Shown: positions 33,930-46,216, counted from the first letter of the stretch. The stretch is DNA of 64,000 nucleotides from Dryococelus australis (GCA_029891345.1 CM056998.1:171578332-171642331), one strand, 5' to 3'. A program made the numbers and translations. Notes: generated by a model not told the origin, from the sequence alone.

Positions 33930-34339
33930 CGAAATTATTATTCCAGTCTCAGATGCCAAGTAATAGTTGTCAGATGGTTGGGCATGATCGGACCAGCCCA
34001 AAAAGTTCGCATTCTGCCAGATAGTGTCAATGTAGCACGGTCTTTGGTCTCTTAAAACTCGGAAAGTTTGCCAAGTAAGGATAATTATTTTATCTGGCTG
34101 TGTTAATTGTCTTGAGGTGGGACTATAATAGGAGTTTGCAAGTAGGCCTCACAGGTACTTCCAAATGTTCCTGAAGCATCGATGTCACCAGATATCGAAC
34201 GTCCTTTACCATATGCTCTGGGAACACTGCTAAGGAGAACAATAGAAGACCTTATCTGGCAACGAAAGAAGGATGCCTCTCAATTACTGCAGATAAATAG
34301 GGAAGCTTTTTCCTGAGGGTCAAATTACCTTAGCATAAA
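33930..34339. other. Degenerate protease-RT linker
   Basis: Position inside the retrotransposon indicates pol linker sequence. Frames are broken and only weak similarity is seen. Confidence 0.5.
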
Positions 34340-35150
34340 TAATGATGCATACAATCACAATGAAATGAGAGATATCAGACCCTTAAAGCAACCACCAAGG
34401 CGACTGCCACTAGCATCATTTGAGGAGGTTGAAGGTATACTGAAAGAAAAGAGATGAAGGCATTGATGCAATAGAACCGTCAGTCAGCCCACGGTCTTCG
34501 CCCATCATGGTTGTTAAAAATAGAGATGGCTCTATGAGATTTTGTGTTGATTACCACCAACTTATTAATGTGTCCAAGAAAGATTCTTATCCACTCTCAA
34601 GCATAGACGATACACTGAATAGGCTAGCAGGTTCACAGTGGTTTTTTGCTTTAGACATGAAGATCACATATTGGCAGTGCGAGGTAGCCCCGGAAGACAA
34701 AGAAAAGACTGGCTTTTGTGTACAAGGGAAAGGACCCTGGCAATTCAATGTTATACCCTTTGGGCTATGTAATGCCCCTGCCACCTTTGAACGACTGATG
34801 AAGAAAGTTCTTCCCTTGGACATTTTCCAGGTGTACCTAGATGACATTGTGTTCCCAGGAAAAACATTTGAAGAGCACCTGAGATCCATAGACTCTGACT
34901 CCTAATGAATGATTCCTTTTCCAAAAGAAAATTAATTTCTCGGACCATGTTGTGCCAGCCCAAAGGATTCAAACATATCCTGAAAAGACCAGAACAATAA
35001 GAAATTGGCCTCCACCATCTGACAAAATTGAAGTGCGAAGTTTCATGGGCTTATCTGCTTACTACAATCGATTTGTGCTTGTGTTCGCCACGATCGGCAA
35101 GCCACTGCATGAACTGACAGATGCAAAATAGAATTTCATTGGACCCTTGA
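34340..35150 (+). pseudogene. Ty3/gypsy reverse transcriptase
   Basis: The domain starts with RDIRPLKQPPRRLPLASFEE (34374 on). After a frame change comes a 132-codon open frame (34507-34905): MVVKNRDGSMRFCVDYHQLI, LNRLAGSQWFFALDMKITYW (first Asp), WQFNVIPFGLCNAPATFERL and VYLDDIVFPGKTFEEHL. The YLDD catalytic motif (34833-34844) is intact. Further frames carry HVVPAQRIQTYPEK and RSFMGLSAYYNRFV, the RT connection region. It would copy the element's RNA into DNA. Stops and frameshifts after 34905 separate it from RNase H. Confidence 0.93.
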
Positions 35151-35214
35151 GTGTGAAGTCGTATTTAATAAATTAAAGAAAATTCCGATATCTACCACAT
35201 TGCGGGGCTTACCA

Positions 35215-35540
35215 GTACTTGTGATAGTGTGTTTATTCTAGATACTGATGCTTGTGATTTAGGCATCGAGGCGGTGTTTTTTGAGATCCATGATGGAAAT
35301 AAAAGGACACTGGAACACTTCAGTACGACACTACACAATCCTGGGAAAAATTGTTTGACACACTGGGAGTTTCTGGTCATGGTGAAGGCAATTGTACACC
35401 TTTACCCATTACTTTACAGCAGACACTTTATCCTAAGAACTGATAATGCTCCCTTATGCTGGCTACTAAATTTCAAGAACCCTGAAGGTAAAATAGCTTG
35501 GTGGATAGCACCTGCACGAATATGGCTTTGAATTTCACAC
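35215..35540 (+). pseudogene. Ty3/gypsy RNase H domain
   Basis: A 100-codon frame reads MFILDTDACDLGIEAVFFEI (first catalytic Asp), then LTHWEFLVMVKAIVHLYPLL (Glu), then HFILRTDNAPLCWLLNFKNP (third acid), and ends WWIAPARIWL. The spacing of the acids is that of retrotransposon RNase H, which removes the RNA strand of the hybrid. Frames are lost on both sides. Confidence 0.9.
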
Positions 35541-35849
35541 AAAACTGGATGCCATGACAACAATACAGAAGCACTTTCCAGGAGACTATGAGAACCATTC
35601 TGCCCTCTATGTGAAGATTAGGCCGGAAAATGGTGGTTGTCATTGAAGACAAGGACAAGAACTCAGGTTTTGTATCTAATGCTGGGTTACCTGCATGGGA
35701 TGCTAATGGTACTAGAAAGTTCAACTCAATGACACCACATTGCATCTAGTAATAGAGTGGAAAGAAGATAAGTGTCAACTAAGATGGGTTGAGCTATCCA
35801 GCCTGAGCCTAGCAGTCAAGGCATGCTTAGCACAGTGGAAATCTCTTGT

Positions 35850-36990
35850 TGTGGAGAATGGCATACTGGGAAAGTAATGACAGAAAAAATGCACTTGTAA
35901 CTAGACATACAAGAGTGCAGAATTCTAGAAGTTCTAAACGAACAGTATATTACAGCAGCATGTGGACTCTTCAGTTAAATAAGACACTTGACAGAGTTCG
36001 ACTGAGATTCTATTGGCCTCACTGTCTGGAGGATTTTGAGAAGTGGTACTGTCTGTGTGATACATGTATCCCAAGGAAGGGTTCGATGATTAAGGGACGA
36101 AGCCCCCTTCATAAATACTCCTGGTCTGGACTCCACAATACAGGATGACATGGGCATTATCGAATAATTACCAGTCATTGGGAGGGGGAATCGGTATCTT
36201 CTGATTGTGATAAATTATTTCACTAAATGGCCTGAGAACACACCAGTCACAAATTAAGAAACTGGCACTGTAGCATGTTTTCTCCAGGTTTGGTTTACCC
36301 CTCCAGCTCCACTCGGATCAAGGGCGATATTTTGAAGCCACTCTTTTCTAGGATTTTAGGAAAGAAGATAACTCGAACCACAGCATTACATCCTCAGTCG
36401 AATGGGATAGTCGAAAGGCTCAACCATACCTTGGAAAAGCATCTGATCATTTCCAAGCGCCCCCCTCCCCCAATTTATCCTGGCATATCGCTAGGCAGTC
36501 CACATTTTATAAATGATAACACCGTCAAGGATGCTGTTTGGGAGAGAGCTCTTCCTGTCTGGTGACCTGCTTTTCGGATATCCAGTAAACTACATCACAT
36601 TTTAGTCAGCATCCGTGAATTTGCCCTGAGGTACCTTAAACTCAGCACTGACACAATGAAGACATGATATGGCCGGAGATCGCCTGAAGAGGTTTTCGAA
36701 GAAAGATGGGCAGCTGACTTGGCTGTACAACCCCCAAAGAAAGAAAGTCGGTCGATATATTAACCGAAGCTACAGAAATGTTGGGGTACCCATACAGGAA
36801 CCTGGAGCAAGTCAATGATGTGGTCTGCTGGATTTGTCTACAGGACCCTTGGGCATATCCTAAGGTTGTGGCCATTGACAGGCTGGTCCTGTACAAAGCT
36901 TCAGATGTTAGAGGGTCTGTATGAAACGAACAGTCATGAGGAGGAGGGAGTGTTATGTGTGGACCACCGTGCACCGGATGCTTCCAGGTG
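35850..36990 (+). pseudogene. Ty3/gypsy integrase relic
   Basis: The zinc-binding region reads LNKTLDRVRLRFYWPHCLED, then WYCLCDTCIPRKGSMIKGRS (CxxC kept, the histidines not clear). Next are RYLL-IV-YFTKWPE-like residues near 36190-36230. The third catalytic Glu block TALHPQSNGIVERLNHTLEK (36390-36450) is kept. The C-terminal tail shows WLYNPQRKK-like sequence near 36720 and a chromodomain-free, pol-end-like stretch to about 36980. The TDxG block holding the second Asp is not recognisable, and frames change at least four times. It would insert the cDNA into host DNA. Confidence 0.85.
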
Positions 36991-38075
36991 GACAGCGGAG
37001 TCTGCCTGACTCATGGAACTGTCTGCAACTCTTATCACTGTGCTATCGCACCTCAACAAACAAATCCTACATTCTCATAATCTAAACCAGTAAAGGATCA
37101 CATATTTTCTGAGGCTGTCGCACAGATTCCAATGTACTCTCCATTTTGCATTGGTGTTCTTTGCTCTACCATCCAAATCCATCTTCTTTCGGCATGTGAC
37201 TATGGCTACAATTGCAGCTATGATACTAGCCAACCCTGTTGAAGCAGCGATTCGCACATCATTTTTGACATAGTAAATCCAATGTAAGGTGTATAGAGCT
37301 TGCCCTGAGAAGCGTCCCAAGCTCCTACCCTCTTAGCTACTAACATGCATGCAAGAGGGCCCAAAGATCTGCGAAAGGGCTCATGGTGGTGCGGCAGGCT
37401 TTGGGAGCCCATCAAATAAAAATAAATAAATAAAATTTTAAAAACCTACCCCTGTAACAGTGCGGGGTGAATAAGTATTACGGAAAACCAATCTTTTCAG
37501 TGTAATTTTTGGAGACTGCCGCAACCCTGATGAAGAAATTATGAAGTTATCCAAGTGTCACATCGATTTTTGTAAAAACTGAGTTCTTAAAACAAATTTT
37601 TACAAAAATGAAGTCGGTAGGTTGCTTCATCAGCTATCTGTCCTGCTTCTGCCAGGGCAATGATTAATAATGCCTGATAACTGTGGTAAGGCTGACACAC
37701 TGCCAGAGGGGCATCAAGACTTCCAAAGCAGAAATGCGACACCACCCCTCTTATTTATATTTGTGATGAGGAATGTGGTTAACTGATAGAAATAGTAATA
37801 GGGATACACCCTATAAGCGCGTGGTGTCCAACAGTTTTTTTGCAAGGGTACTCAATCCTTGTTGTAGACTTATCTGTTGGCCATAATAGTAAAAATCACA
37901 ATAATCTCCAGTGAATATATTAGAAAAATTTAATATATGAACCAATTTTTTAACCAATAGAATATTACATCACATCAAATATAGTAATTAATTACATAAA
38001 CTTCCATACATATCGAAAGTAATGGACTAGTATTTATACGCCAATGGAACATGTAACCTGTCTTACAAATGCTGA
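36991..38075. other. Spacer after the retrotransposon
   Basis: A 3' LTR is expected from about 36950-37000 but has no partner upstream. A minus-strand frame at 37075-37415 is unrecognised. Confidence 0.35.
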
Positions 38076-38360
38076 ATGTCTCTCTGGGGTATGAAAACTA
38101 TGCTCGCTGTATTTCTTGGTGTATGCCTAGCTAGCTGGGTGATAGCCTCTGCTGGGACTGGGGTGGATATCACGCACCGTCTCATTATGTTTTACATATG
38201 CTTGATGGCGCTGAGGTCTAGAGACATAACCGGCCAGGATAACGTGTATGCCCCGTGTAGTGCATGTTGTGTTGCCCTAGCGACATGGGGATGTTCCTGC
38301 AATGTGTCGCGTTATGGTCGGAGGACAGGAACGAATATCAGAGGCGATCGGGATGTGTAG
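38076..38360 (-). pseudogene. Tc1-like transposase C-terminal relic
   Basis: The minus strand reads [20 protein letters not shown], then LSWPVMSLDLSAIKHM, a stop, NIMRR, then TPVPAEAITQLARHTPRNTA. This is the Tc1 catalytic core C-terminus (normally QQDNARPHVA...PDLSPIEHVWD). The catalytic Glu of the IEHVWD motif is Lys here, and a stop follows, so it is inactive. The same family recurs on the plus strand at 46473. Confidence 0.85.
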
Positions 38361-39674
38361 TTTATGGCCTCCCATACCATAATCCCTGGTGTGGGTCCGG
38401 TATGACGAGTGCGAATATACAATGCAACTATTGAGTCGTGAGTTACTAGTGTGAAACTTCTCCTGATGTGCCTACTTGCTTTGCGGACAGACAGTACGAA
38501 GAAAACATGTAGGAATGTAGGATTTTGAAGTTTGGAGCCTGTGCTGCTTCACAGTATAGTTTATTTTTATGACAACCGTGGTTATTAAATTCTTTTTCAT
38601 CAGTAGCTGTGGCGATAGCAGAGCTGTACATAAAAAAATCATACCCAGGTATTAACTGGGGAAAGAGGTTAAATGGGCAATTTAATCTTGCTCAATGGTC
38701 GTGAAATGACTTTCTTGCTTACATGCCTTGCTATGGTGAGTTAATCACCATCGTGAGTTAACAACGCGATTGTGTACATTGTTGAAATGAAATTTTATTA
38801 TTGTAACTCGTTTTGTACAGCTAGAGAGAGATACCAGATGATGCACCCTCTGAGATAATCTCCTAGTATTTTATCTCTACAGGAAGTATGTAGTCTTGGT
38901 ACATCACTCATACAGCTCCGAAAAAATTACAAATGCTGATGAAAAGTATTTTGATAGACATAAAAGTGCATAAAATCAGCGTGTATTTTCAGCTGTCTCA
39001 ATTCCCTACTAACTACAACGTATGCTTACCATAACTCTAATAACATTTCAAACAAGACAATATTCTCTGCAGTATTATAGTAAAGTTTGTATTGGAAATT
39101 GTGTCAACAAACTGTAAACCGTAAATTATAAACATCTGAGACATCGAAATTCATGTCACCGCACATTATTAAGATCACAGTTGGACCTCTTTTACTCATC
39201 AAAAGCATATTATATTCTTGTCGGTTATTAAACGTGACAACAAAGTCCTCAAATTAATTTCATTCAACGTATCGAGTTCGACCACCCACCTCCATACATC
39301 TGAAATGTAAAATATATCCTATATTCGCGAAAACTAAAATAAAGAATTATATTTTGTGAACAGTACAGGGCCACACACATGGAAGGGGTTAACCCCTCCC
39401 ATGAAGTTGCAAGAAATATAACGACACAGCTTTTTAAAAACATAGCTGCCAAGTTTTGAAAACTTAAAATAGTACAAATGCCCAGACATTGATAATTCCT
39501 GCACATAATGGGTATCGAACATACAAAATATCAATAACACGACACTTGATTCAAAATTTGTAATTGAGCGATGTTTACTTACATTATTAATCAAAGTCGT
39601 TTCTTTGGAAATAAACAAAACCCACAAAACATAAATATTCACACATCTTATCCTCTTATAAGTGTTACTCCTGT
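38361..39674. other. Spacer
   Basis: Open frames at 39264-39702 (minus) are unrecognised and partly overlap the next relic. Confidence 0.35.
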
Positions 39675-39815
39675 AATGAAGTACTTGTAGCAGATTTTGC
39701 AACTTTCAGGAAACTAACATCAAAATCTTGTTCGTAGCACTTTCGACCACCAGATTTAGCCAACCGTATACTGCCAAGAACTTTATGCAACATAAAAAAA
39801 AACTAAAAGTAGTTC

Positions 39816-39847
<32 letters not shown>

Positions 39848-40033
39848 CCCATAACTGAAGACCCTTTCACAATCTGCATTACTGTTGGGTATTACTAATA
39901 TTGACAACATGCCTTCATGTATCAGACCCCATAACTGCTTCACGAACTTTCGAATAGTTCTTGCCTCCATGAGAAACATTAATATCACAGGCACAATGTA
40001 AACAAAACCCAAAATTATTTCCGTTGCTAACAT
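39675..40033 (-). pseudogene. hAT-like transposase C-terminal (dimerisation) fragment
   Basis: The minus strand reads RTIRKFVKQLWGLIHEGMLS then ILVIPNSNADCERVFSYGKK. The 'IP-SNA-CER-FS' signature is the hAT C-terminal dimerisation motif. After the poly-T tract (39818-39847) the tail continues VLGSIRLAKSGGRKCYEQDF then VSFLKVAKSATSTSLQ. The frame is broken by the homopolymer. No catalytic part is visible. Confidence 0.7.
39818..39847. repeat. Poly-T tract (30 T)
   Basis: An uninterrupted run inside the hAT-like relic. It may mark the tail of an excised or degraded retro-insertion, or slippage. Confidence 0.95.
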
Positions 40034-40572
40034 GGGTAACTCATGGAAACATTGCTCTCTATAACTTGGTTATACAATTTCTTTTTAAGTGATTACATTA
40101 GCAAATTTGCGGCTATTTTAACCACATTTTAACTTAAAATAAACTTCAATATAATCACATATCCAATAATTCAACACTCTGGCACTCTACAACACTTGTG
40201 GACTTGCTCCTTAAACGCGGGAATTCTTTCGTCACTTCGTTCAGATTCGGAGGCACTCGGTAATCTCTCGGAGGACACGGGACCCAGGAAAAGGCATGGT
40301 TAAAAAAAAAATTGATGCCCCTCGAAACGTTATTAATTTACGAACATCCTAAGATAAGGCTAAATTTTAAGGATCACTTTTTGCAACATTTCTATTGAAT
40401 ACAGAAAGAAGAATGGCTAATTGTTGCAGTGACCTTTGATCACAGTTCAACCACTTGAGCAGCTATTCAAATTGAAAATGTCCTTTCCAATTACACTGTC
40501 TTCCCAGACTTTCACGGGAAATTCCATTGCAACCACTTTTACCGCCTGCACCACTACACACTACCGATTATA

Positions 40573-40841
40573 GGCTGTCCACGGTAAAATGAGCACTTTT
40601 GAAAGCCCTGCTTAAGATCTACTTGTAAACCCATTTTGAATTCCTCCGCCATGAGCCTTATCACTTTATTCATGCATCGGTCATGCTCATTTTCACACTT
40701 CGATGCATTAAAAAAAACAGAAAGCGGAAAAAAATAGTTGGGCGAATGTCACTCAGTGTGTCCATTAAAATACATGGATGCATTCTCAGTGACTTTTTAG
40801 TAAGGTTAATTTCTTAACTGCTCACTTTATCGTGAACAGCC
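40573..40841 (+). mobile_element. GGCTGTTCAC-family MITE (shortened long-class copy)
   Basis: Left terminus GGCTGTCCACGGTAAAATGA, right terminus TGCTCACTTTATCGTGAACA plus gcc. It shares CTTAAGATCTACTTGT and TTCATGCATCGGTCA with the 400-bp copies but has an internal deletion. Flanks are TATA on the left. Confidence 0.92.
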
Positions 40842-40999
40842 CTTAGTGATCAGTGCATGTGGCAATTCGTACAAATAAATGAGGCGGCCGTACAATAGTA
40901 GTAAATGCGTAATTGTAAATAATTTTCCACACTTTTAAATCAAAGTAATTTTTAATTAGTCCCATAATCGCTTCACTTTGACGATCGCTGTCCTCAAAT

Positions 41000-41340
41000 G
41001 AATTCGTGAAGCGGGTTGAGAAAAGGCGGTAGCTCTTCGCGCTGCCGGAACAAACTTGCGGCAGCGACGTCTGACGACGGGTACCGTTGGTTCGCCGGGT
41101 CGGCCGGAGAAGGAGGAGTGACCCACAACGCGATTCTGTTTCGAGCGCCCGCCGCTGCGCAGCGCTGACGTCGATCCCGTCTCGCCGACAGCCGGCGGCT
41201 GAGCGGCGTCAGTCGGGTCAGTTTGCTCGAGAGCCGCGAAGGAAGTGGTTGTGTTCGTTTCGTCGCTTGAAGTTCCTCCGCGACGGTGCAGTTCTCTATA
41301 AGGATTTTAACGGCCAAAACACTTCGATGCGAGTGAGTTT
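41000..41340 (+). promoter_or_regulatory. CpG-rich candidate promoter and 5' exon
   Basis: A sharply bounded CpG-dense stretch (many CGC, GCG, CGACG; about 41030-41300) lies in AT-rich surroundings. It contains the initiator-like GGTCAGTTTG near 41218, and downstream a good splice-donor sequence, GTGAGT at 41333-41338, followed by T-rich DNA. Open frames of 128 (plus) and 153 (minus) codons cross it but their Arg/Ser-rich composition reflects GC content; I recognise no domain. A non-coding first exon of a plus-strand gene whose other exons lie downstream is the simplest reading. Inference only. Confidence 0.4.
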
Positions 41341-42736
41341 GTTTTTCTTGGCTGGATTTCCATGTTTCTGCTTTTCGGAGGAAGCTGTAACAGGTACTCA
41401 TTCGCACGCCTTTACCTGTTGCATATGTGCGGTTGTACGTAATTGCGCAGAACATACCTCAGTGCTGGCTTAACAAGCTCTGTTGAACGGTATTCATACC
41501 TTGTCGAAGGAACTTTTAAAGCGCGATAGCGTACGAAAGTTGTTCGCGGCGGAATTGAAGCCGTTTATTTCTTTAACATTAAACCTGATAGCGGATTTAA
41601 GCTGTTGTACATTTCATTTCTCCAATTATTTATTAATTTTAAAGTGGCAGTTATATGAAGTCTTGCATAAAGGTTATTTGAGCAGGGAATAGGTGTTTTG
41701 ATGGTTTCGAAGTCTTGAGGAAGGTGTTTCCCTAGGCTTAAGTTATCCGTATTTCGTCTCTAGATAATTTTTTCAAAATACAGATTTTAAAATCAAATCT
41801 TGTGTGTTACGTTCAATAATATATATACATTTATAGCCATAAATACACACATAGTATTTTCTTGTTTGTAATGCTGGGGAAGGAAGCGGTTAAAAGCCCA
41901 TTGTTACACGTGTATGCCTGAATGCTGTCAATACCTTAGTTTCTGGGTAATTACAATACCATAGTTGTAAGACTGCATCTTCCAGGGTATTAGACCCCAT
42001 CGTTTGCGTTCCAGCAGTTATGATATAATTTTACAAGGTAATGGAGGCAGAGCAGCAGTAACATCGCTAAGTGCTTTAATATTATGGTGCACCATTTTGC
42101 AGTCGCTCCTGCTGGTTAGCGCAAATTATCTGCCATCCTGGTGCTTAGGAGGTAGTTGGGTCTCAAAAAATGTAGACGAATTTTCCGTTTACTAAAATTG
42201 GATTCCTGTGGACGGTAACGCTACGTGTAAAATATTAGACGTTGCATGGAAAACGATTATGAGAGTAATTCATTTTGTATTTCGAAATGCTGGAGCACTG
42301 CGCAGACTCACTATGCAACTACTGCTGAGGAATTTTGAAATTACTTGATTGTTCAAAGAATGCTGCCTTTCTTGCGTCTTCAAATGCAGACGGCAGTTTT
42401 GATGGATGCTAAATTTATTTCCAGACGAATATGTTCGCTATTCATGTTACGTAAATCTAGCTTTCATGTTACGGAAGCACAGTAGCTACCAAAGATTCAT
42501 TAAACCGAGACGAGTGTGGCAAATGTTGGCTTAAGGATTTTTTTTTTTCTGTGTTAGAAAGCAAGCAGCACTGATGTTCTACGATGTTGCAACTTGGGAG
42601 CTATGGTTGCCAACTTGAACGGCTGAAAAGTTGTGAGACATTTTGATTACATACTGTAAACGTTTTTAAAAGTATTTAGATGTCTTTAAGTTTACACGTG
42701 CTAAGTTGGAAAAAGAAAAATTCTTATGTTTTTGTA
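41341..42736. other. Spacer (possible intron)
   Basis: No repeat or gene recognised. Confidence 0.35.
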
Positions 42737-43118
42737 TTCTGTTCACGGTAAAATGAGTACTTTTGAAGCCCTGCTTAAAATCTACTTGTATACACGTTGT
42801 GTGTTCTTCCGCCTTTAACATTGCCATGGGCCTCGTCTCTTGAAACTCGTGAAACTGAAATTATTATAAAAATAAATATCTTTCAAATCTGCTCATTACT
42901 TTGATGCATTAAAAAACACAGAAAGCGAGAGAAATAATTAAAATTATCACAAATGGTCACCTTACTTTTTTTTCGACGTTGATATATGGAATTACTTTTA
43001 TCGGTACCAACTTCTGAGCACTTGTCAACTCATTGCGCCCGTTAAAATGTATGCAGGAAGGGGCAGTGACTTTTTTTCCAGATTGATTGCAAAAGTGCTC
43101 ACTTTATTGTGAACAGCC
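42737..43118 (+). mobile_element. GGCTGTTCAC-family MITE (long class)
   Basis: Left terminus TTCTGTTCACGGTAAAATGA, right terminus GTGCTCACTTTATTGTGAAC plus agcc. Internal landmarks in order: CTACTTGTATACACGTTGTG, CATTGCCATGGGCCTCGTC, a poly-A/GAAAGCGAGAGAAA run and GCGCCCGTTAAAATGTATGC. Confidence 0.92.
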
Positions 43119-43779
43119 TTTCTGCAAAATTAATCCTCTGCTACCCAAAATTGAGGCCACAGTGTGGTGTCATTTGTTGAAATGAGGGTAATATGAAATT
43201 AAAAAATTACGTTGGCTTGCGAAGTCAGTCGCAGCTGATGGTAGAGGATTATACTTACCAGCAAACCTATAATTAACTCTAATGGATGCAAGAGTTTGCG
43301 AGTTTCGTAATTACCGTTTAAAAGTAACTTTCGGGGTGCGGGGATGTTCGTGTGTGTGTGTGTCAATTGTATGAACAGAACTAGAGGCAAATTGGTGTAG
43401 TACATTGATTAGCTTATTAGGGCAGCTTAAAATTCAAAATATCGTCTCGGATCTAGGTGGTTTCGCGAGGTATGGGATAATTCGGGTGTTGGCAATCCTG
43501 CTGGGAGTTTCGCTGGAGATGTGCCTGTGCTGTGTGCGGTCGCTTGCTTTGTTAAATATAATATTAAAAACAATTAAGGGCGCCGCGTGCGTATGACTTA
43601 GAGATGGGAAGAACTTCAGTATGAAAGATTCATTCTACGGCTTATTTCAGAGTAACTGTAACAGTCTTCAAGTAGCTGGAGTGGAATATTTCTTGGGCAT
43701 GAATGCTACAAAGGGGAGCCTTAGAGCCTAGCCGTCGGCGTGACTATGTTTTTTTTTGTAATCCCCAATCTTTGTCACA
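43119..43779. other. Spacer
   Basis: An open frame at 43405-43596 (plus) is unrecognised. Confidence 0.35.
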
Positions 43780-44620
43780 GGCTGTTCACAATGAAGGGAG
43801 CACTTTTGAAATCAACCTTAGAAAAAAAGTCACTGCTACTATAGACTGTTCACGAGAAAATGAGCACTTTGAAAGCCCCGCTTAAGATCTATTTGTTTGC
43901 ATGTTGTGTATTCTTCCGCCTTATACAATATTAACATTGCCGTGGGTCTCATCACTCTATTCGTGCGTCGGTCAGGTAAAGCTTAAATTATTAGAAAAGT
44001 AAATATTTTACAGATATGGTCATTTTTACACTTCAATGCACGAAAAAAAAAAAAACAGAAAGGGAAAGAAATACAAAGTTATCACAAGTGGTTACCCAAC
44101 ACTTTTTAACCGACGTTAACATATTATGGAACTACTTTCCCTACGTCGTTACCAACTTTACTGGGCGAATGTTGCTCAGCGTGCGCGTTAAAATATGTGG
44201 AGGCAGGCGCAGTTCCGTTTTCAAAGGTCCATTTCAAAAGTGCTCATTTTATCGTGACCAGCCTTTACCTGCATATATTTTAACGGGCGCACTAAGCGAC
44301 ATGCGCCCAGTAAAGTTGGTAACGACAGAGGAGAAAGTACTTCCATATCTTAACGTCAAATAAAAAGTGTTAAGCAACCAACATACAGCATTTCTATAGC
44401 ATTCTGTTTTTTCTTATGTGTCGAAGTGTAACAATTAGCAATATTTTAAAATACCTACTTACTTTTCTAATAATTCTACAGTTTCACTAGACCAACACAT
44501 GAAGAAAGCGATAAGGCCCATGGCAATGATAATTTTACATAAGGCGGAAGAACGCACAACATGCATACAAATAGATCTTAATCAGGGCTTTCAAAAGTGC
44601 TCATTTTACCTTGAAAAGCC
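43780..44620 (-). mobile_element. GGCTGTTCAC-family MITE (long class), interrupted by a second copy
   Basis: The left piece (43780-43843: GGCTGTTCACAATGAAGGGA to CACTGCT) and right piece (44264-44620, ending TCATTTTACCTTGAAAAGCC) together match the uninterrupted reverse copy at 61671-62070: CTGCATATATTTTAACGGGC, CAGTAAAGTTGGTAACGA, TTAACGTCAAATAAAAAGTG, CATACAAATAGATCTTAA. Removing the insert leaves about 421 bp, the normal long-class length. Confidence 0.9.
43844..44263 (+). mobile_element. GGCTGTTCAC-family MITE nested inside the 43780 copy
   Basis: Left terminus GACTGTTCACGAGAAAATGA, right terminus TGCTCATTTTATCGTGACCA plus gcc, length 420 bp. Orientation is opposite to the host copy. The insertion point in the host copy falls at a TA-containing stretch (CTCTTAC in the intact copy), consistent with a TA target. 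Confidence 0.9.
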
Positions 44621-45148
44621 TATAGTAACGGTACGGTATGTGGAATATTGATTACAGTGAAGTTCCACATGGATTTTAAATATGGTACCTATGTGGGGTA
44701 TCTCTTTGGCTTAGTGATAAAAACTCTCTTTTCGCCGTAATTTCTGTACTAAGTATTCCATTCATAGTTATTCAAAACTTATCAGACTGTTCCTTCCTCC
44801 ATCTCGTGAAAAAAAAAAAGATTTTTTTTAAATCAAAGCCAACAAAATTACACCAAATGGACAACGCACAGGATTCGTGCACACTCAGTTTATTTGTAAT
44901 GAGAACTCTCACTAGACATTGCAAACACACCTATTTTCTCTCAGCTTTTACCTCTAAATAAAATGTTAATGTCACAAGCGGGGTGATTTTTCAAAGGTTT
45001 GATTTTTAAATAGTTGAAGATATCGCGAAGACATTTCGTTAAAAGACTATTTCGCCAATGTTAAATGAGCGTCCAATGGTAAATGTCTACTGCAGTCAGT
45101 TCGAATATCTGCAGTGTATACACTATTAGTGGAAATACATTGAACACC
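44621..45148. other. Spacer
   Basis: Nothing recognised. Confidence 0.4.
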
Positions 45149-45361
45149 TACTATTCACGGTAAAGTGAGTACTTTTCTAAGGCCCTGCTAATTTTTTCCT
45201 TTGCGCCAATTTTTAATATAAACATTGCCATGTGACTAATGGTGTATATACATACCGCCAATCCTGAAAGTTAACGTCCGAAAACTGCAATAGAACACAT
45301 TTATTAGTGGTTAATGTGTTTTAGAGGTGTTTAAAAAGTGTTCGCTTTACCATGACTAGCC
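45149..45361 (+). mobile_element. GGCTGTTCAC-family MITE (short class)
   Basis: Left terminus CTATTCACGGTAAAGTGAGT, right terminus GTTCGCTTTACCATGACTAG plus cc. Internal TTTTTAATATAAACATTGCC and TTATTAGTGGTTAATG match the 33387 copy, defining a subfamily. Confidence 0.9.
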
Positions 45362-45963
45362 TATAGTAAACATCATCCAATCCAAACTGGTTATACAAAC
45401 CCAAACTCTTCTTGTTTATAGCATCACGTAGGCTTAGTGAAAAGGATACCACTCGCCTGTATCCGTCTGCAAATATTAGTGTCTTATCGCTCGATCGTCT
45501 GAGAACACAAGTGCAGTTGACTGCGAGATTCTATTGCTTTGCCGCTCTACTAACAACCTGGAAAACGGGGGAATGTCGACCTACAGAACAGCAATCGCAC
45601 GTAGAATGAGCCACCATGCCCCCCCCCCCCTCTTACTATTTACCTTTTTCAATGCGTGTGCACGAACGATATCCAATTTAATTTTGGAGGTAGGATTACT
45701 TTCATCCTCTGGAACGTTTACTTTTGACACCTGCTCGTCGTGAACGTCTCAGACTGTGTCGGAGAGGCGACTGGAGAGCAGTAGTGGTAAGTGATTAGTG
45801 GTTTTTGCCGTAGACATTGATGGAAGTGTTCGCGTTCTTAAACGTGGGGCCGAGCGGAACACTCCATTCCCACTCGCCATATCTGACCCACGCCTGGGAT
45901 TATGGATTCCCGGTTGGGGGGGGGGGGGGGGTAAAGCTACCCGTCCCGATCGTCAAGGGTATA
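45362..45963. other. Spacer with homopolymers
   Basis: Contains a poly-C run (about 45620-45631) and a 16-G run (45916-45931). Plus-strand frames at 45412-45743 are unrecognised. Confidence 0.45.
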
Positions 45964-46160
45964 GGCTATTCACGGCAAAGTGAGCAGTTTTGAATTTCCG
46001 ATCATTTGGAATAATATAATAGTTAATATATATATTTTATTTTTGCTAGTGGATTATCCACACTTACATTGCAATATTTATTTTAAAAGGTGGTTAGGAG
46101 AATGGCTGGAAGGAAAAAGTAACTGCGGCCTCAAATGTGCTCACTTTACCGCGAACAGCC
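45964..46160 (+). mobile_element. GGCTGTTCAC-family MITE (short class)
   Basis: Left terminus GGCTATTCACGGCAAAGTGA, right terminus TGCTCACTTTACCGCGAACA plus gcc, flanked by TATA on the left and TATA on the right. Confidence 0.92.
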
Positions 46161-46216
46161 TATATTCATTCAGTGTAGCACGAGTGCGTCACACAGCCGT
46201 AACGCCAAACCAGTCC

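Noticed and set aside
30918..37440. LTRs of the gypsy-type element
   Set aside because: I looked for a sequence shared between the region before 32440 and that after 36950 and found none by eye; an alignment is needed.
40994..41473. 153-codon minus and 128-codon plus frames over the CpG island
   Set aside because: Overlapping frames on both strands in GC-rich DNA, Arg/Ser-rich, no recognised domain.
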